DNA of 6,327 nt from JAAFHS01 sp031396505 (GTDB lineage Bacteria > Pseudomonadota > Alphaproteobacteria > Rhodobacterales > Rhodobacteraceae): the NCBI GenBank assembly GCA_031396505.1, contig JANNKX010000024.1, positions 1 through 6,327 on the forward strand. The letters are read 5' to 3'. Both the position numbers and the translations under genes were made by a program. The stretch's first letter is position 1; each line of letters opens with the position of its first letter. The notes beneath the pieces were generated by a model that had not been told where the DNA came from, made no database searches, and was given only the letters and a program-made list of their open reading frames with translations. Below, in pieces: positions 5,198 to 6,327 of this stretch.

Positions 5198-6077
5198 AGG
5201 CCACCACAAACCGCGCAGGCGACAGCCGCATCAGCAGGTTGGGATCAAGGCAGATCTCGGACCACACGTCCCACAGTCCGGGGTGGCCCGCACCCACATA
5301 GTTGCCATCCGTACGGCCCAACATATCCGTCATGATCTGGAAATGGATATGCGGGGCCCAGCCGCCGTTTTCGTGCCAATCCCCCAGATGCGCGATCACC
5401 GGTCCCGGTTTCACCGCATCACCGACCGACAGCAACCCCGGCAGTGTCCCCGCCAGATGGCCATACAGCGTGTAGAACGCCACATCCCCCGCATCATGCT
5501 GCAGGATCAGCGTATGGCCATAATCCAGCGGATCGGCGTTATAGGTCACATACAACACCCGTCCTGCGATCGGCGCATGAACCGGGGTCATCGCCGGGGC
5601 AAACACGTCGATGCCCGTATGCACGCTGCGCCGTTCCGGCCCGCCCGCATCGGCGAACTGTGCCGCCGTATACACCTGGCGATCCTCGGCATAGGCCCCA
5701 AGGCCGTAGGGCACGCCTTGCGCTGCAAACCACGCGTCAAAGGCGCGGTCCGAAAACGCGGGCATATCCGGGCGCTGGCCTGCCGTCAAAAGGGCGATGC
5801 TTGGGCTTGATACGACGTCGGGCAGAAACATCGGCGCGGGCGAAAGGCTGGCCAGATGCGCGCGCACGGCATCCGCCGTTGGCACCGCAGGGCCACCCCG
5901 GCCTTGGCGCAGGATCGCGCGCAGCAAACCCTGATACAGGCCCCGCAACCGCGCCTGCGTCGGCGCATTGCAGGCCGCGATGATGGCCGGCAGGTCATCG
6001 TCCGTCTCGCGGGCCACGGCGCGCAGGGCGGTATACAGATCAACGGCGTCATTCAATTGCGTGGCGTGCCGGGGCAT
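5196..6077 (-). CDS. M23 family metallopeptidase domain protein without visible signal peptide
   Basis: The 293-residue protein has a LytM/M23 zinc-peptidase fold in its C-terminal half. HTGID (153-157) supplies ligands His153 and Asp157. YGHL (205-208) holds a likely catalytic His207. HIH (243-245) supplies catalytic His243 and ligand His245. All key residues are intact. M23 enzymes usually cut peptide cross-links in peptidoglycan, but the N-terminus (MPRHATQLND) is polar with no hydrophobic stretch, so export is not evident. The first 90 residues look helical and I do not recognise them. From memory, the region from about residue 150 to DPNLL (278-282) resembles the M23 module in fusion proteins that also hold phosphotransferase and class III aminotransferase domains. 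The start at 6077 has AAAGG 6 nt upstream; an upstream extension to 6122 would overlap the preceding gene. It lies 10 bp downstream of the DUF1624-like gene, so they probably share a transcript. Confidence 0.88.
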   Translation of the reverse strand: MPRHATQLNDAVDLYTALRAVARETDDDLPAIIAACNAPTQARLRGLYQGLLRAILRQGRGGPAVPTADAVRAHLASLSPAPMFLPDVVSSPSIALLTAGQRPDMPAFSDRAFDAWFAAQGVPYGLGAYAEDRQVYTAAQFADAGGPERRSVHTGIDVFAPAMTPVHAPIAGRVLYVTYNADPLDYGHTLILQHDAGDVAFYTLYGHLAGTLPGLLSVGDAVKPGPVIAHLGDWHENGGWAPHIHFQIMTDMLGRTDGNYVGAGHPGLWDVWSEICLDPNLLMRLSPARFVVA

Positions 6078-6087
6078 CTGGGGCCTT

Positions 6088-6327
6088 TCAGGTTGTGAAA
6101 TATTGCATCGCTGCAAACGCACCGATCATCAAAGGCTGATGCACCATATAAATCGCAAGGCTGTGCTGCCCCGGCCATATCAGCGCACGAGGCACCTGTG
6201 CCGTCGATGCCCGCAACCGCCCCCACAGGCCCACTGCGGCCATCATCCGCGCCACGGCGATTCCCGCCAGCAGGGGGGCCAGCCACGGGAACAGCGGCAC
6301 ATAATCGGCCATGAACGGGCGCGCCTC
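6088..6327 (-). CDS. C-terminal part of a membrane protein resembling DUF1624/HGSNAT-type acyltransferases
   Basis: Only the last 79 residues are in the window; the frame is open to the edge. The fragment has the pattern DYVPLFPWLAPLLAGIAVAR (residues 8-27), a membrane segment, then a polar loop, then GQHSLAIYMVHQPLMIG (53-69) forming a last membrane helix. In DUF1624 (heparan-alpha-glucosaminide N-acetyltransferase catalytic family) proteins the end of the polypeptide likewise carries a D-Y-x-P-L-F-P-W segment and a G-x-H-S-L-x-I-Y-x-x-H-Q-P segment. Such proteins are multi-pass membrane acyltransferases that pass acetyl groups across a membrane to sugars; the bacterial substrate is generally unknown. 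An acyltransferase-3 family member is the main alternative. The M23 gene follows after 10 bp, so co-transcription and a shared envelope-polymer role are plausible, but the role is inference. Confidence 0.78.
   Translation of the reverse strand, partial: EARPFMADYVPLFPWLAPLLAGIAVARMMAAVGLWGRLRASTAQVPRALIWPGQHSLAIYMVHQPLMIGAFAAMQYFTT

Noticed and set aside
6078..6122. Fifteen-residue N-terminal extension of the M23 protein.
   Set aside because: It overlaps the end of the upstream gene, and the start at 6077 has AAAGG 6 nt before it. The extension would not supply a signal peptide either.
1..6327. A defence island, prophage, secondary-metabolite cluster or other new multi-gene system.
   Set aside because: Recognisable genes are housekeeping or envelope functions in a familiar roseobacter order, with uniform composition apart from the 1369-2088 gap. 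No phage, toxin, nuclease or CRISPR feature was seen.

Overview
The window is ordinary chromosomal DNA of an alphaproteobacterium, most likely of the Rhodobacteraceae/Roseobacteraceae (roseobacter clade). This rests on GC-rich coding sequence, the protein sequences themselves, and a gene order recalled from that group: trxB divergent from an Lrp/AsnC regulator, and lgt–midA-like–pgeF divergent from ubiK. The genus cannot be told from the sequence. No mobile element, CRISPR array, rRNA or tRNA was seen.

Layout. Positions 1-690 (minus) hold the first 230 codons of thioredoxin reductase trxB, cut by the window edge. A 177-bp divergent promoter region separates it from an Lrp/AsnC-family regulator (868-1368, plus). 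A 720-bp poorly coding stretch follows (1369-2088). It holds one short but convincing gene for a basic 48-residue protein (1697-1843, minus), a large two-tier palindrome (1408-1452) and several small dyads (1919-1992). Next is a tightly coupled minus-strand operon, transcribed lgt (4768-3893), MidA/NDUFAF7-like methyltransferase (3896-2838), pgeF (2838-2089), with stop/start overlaps of 4 nt and 1 nt. Divergent from lgt is ubiK (4878-5129, plus), which ends at a perfect 14-bp stem terminator. Converging on it is a minus-strand pair: the C-terminal part of a membrane protein resembling DUF1624/HGSNAT-type acyltransferases (6327-6088), then, 10 bp on, an M23-family metallopeptidase (6077-5196).

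How the genes fit together. The lgt operon combines lipoprotein maturation, a likely complex I assembly methyltransferase and a peptidoglycan-precursor proofreading enzyme, so its theme is the cell envelope and the respiratory membrane. UbiK next door serves ubiquinone synthesis. trxB serves thiol redox balance. The M23/DUF1624 pair could modify envelope polymers, but the M23 protein shows no signal peptide and may act in the cytosol.

No clearly new multi-gene system is visible. The best leads are the 48-aa small protein, the leaderless M23 protein, and the palindrome in the trxB/lrp–pgeF gap.
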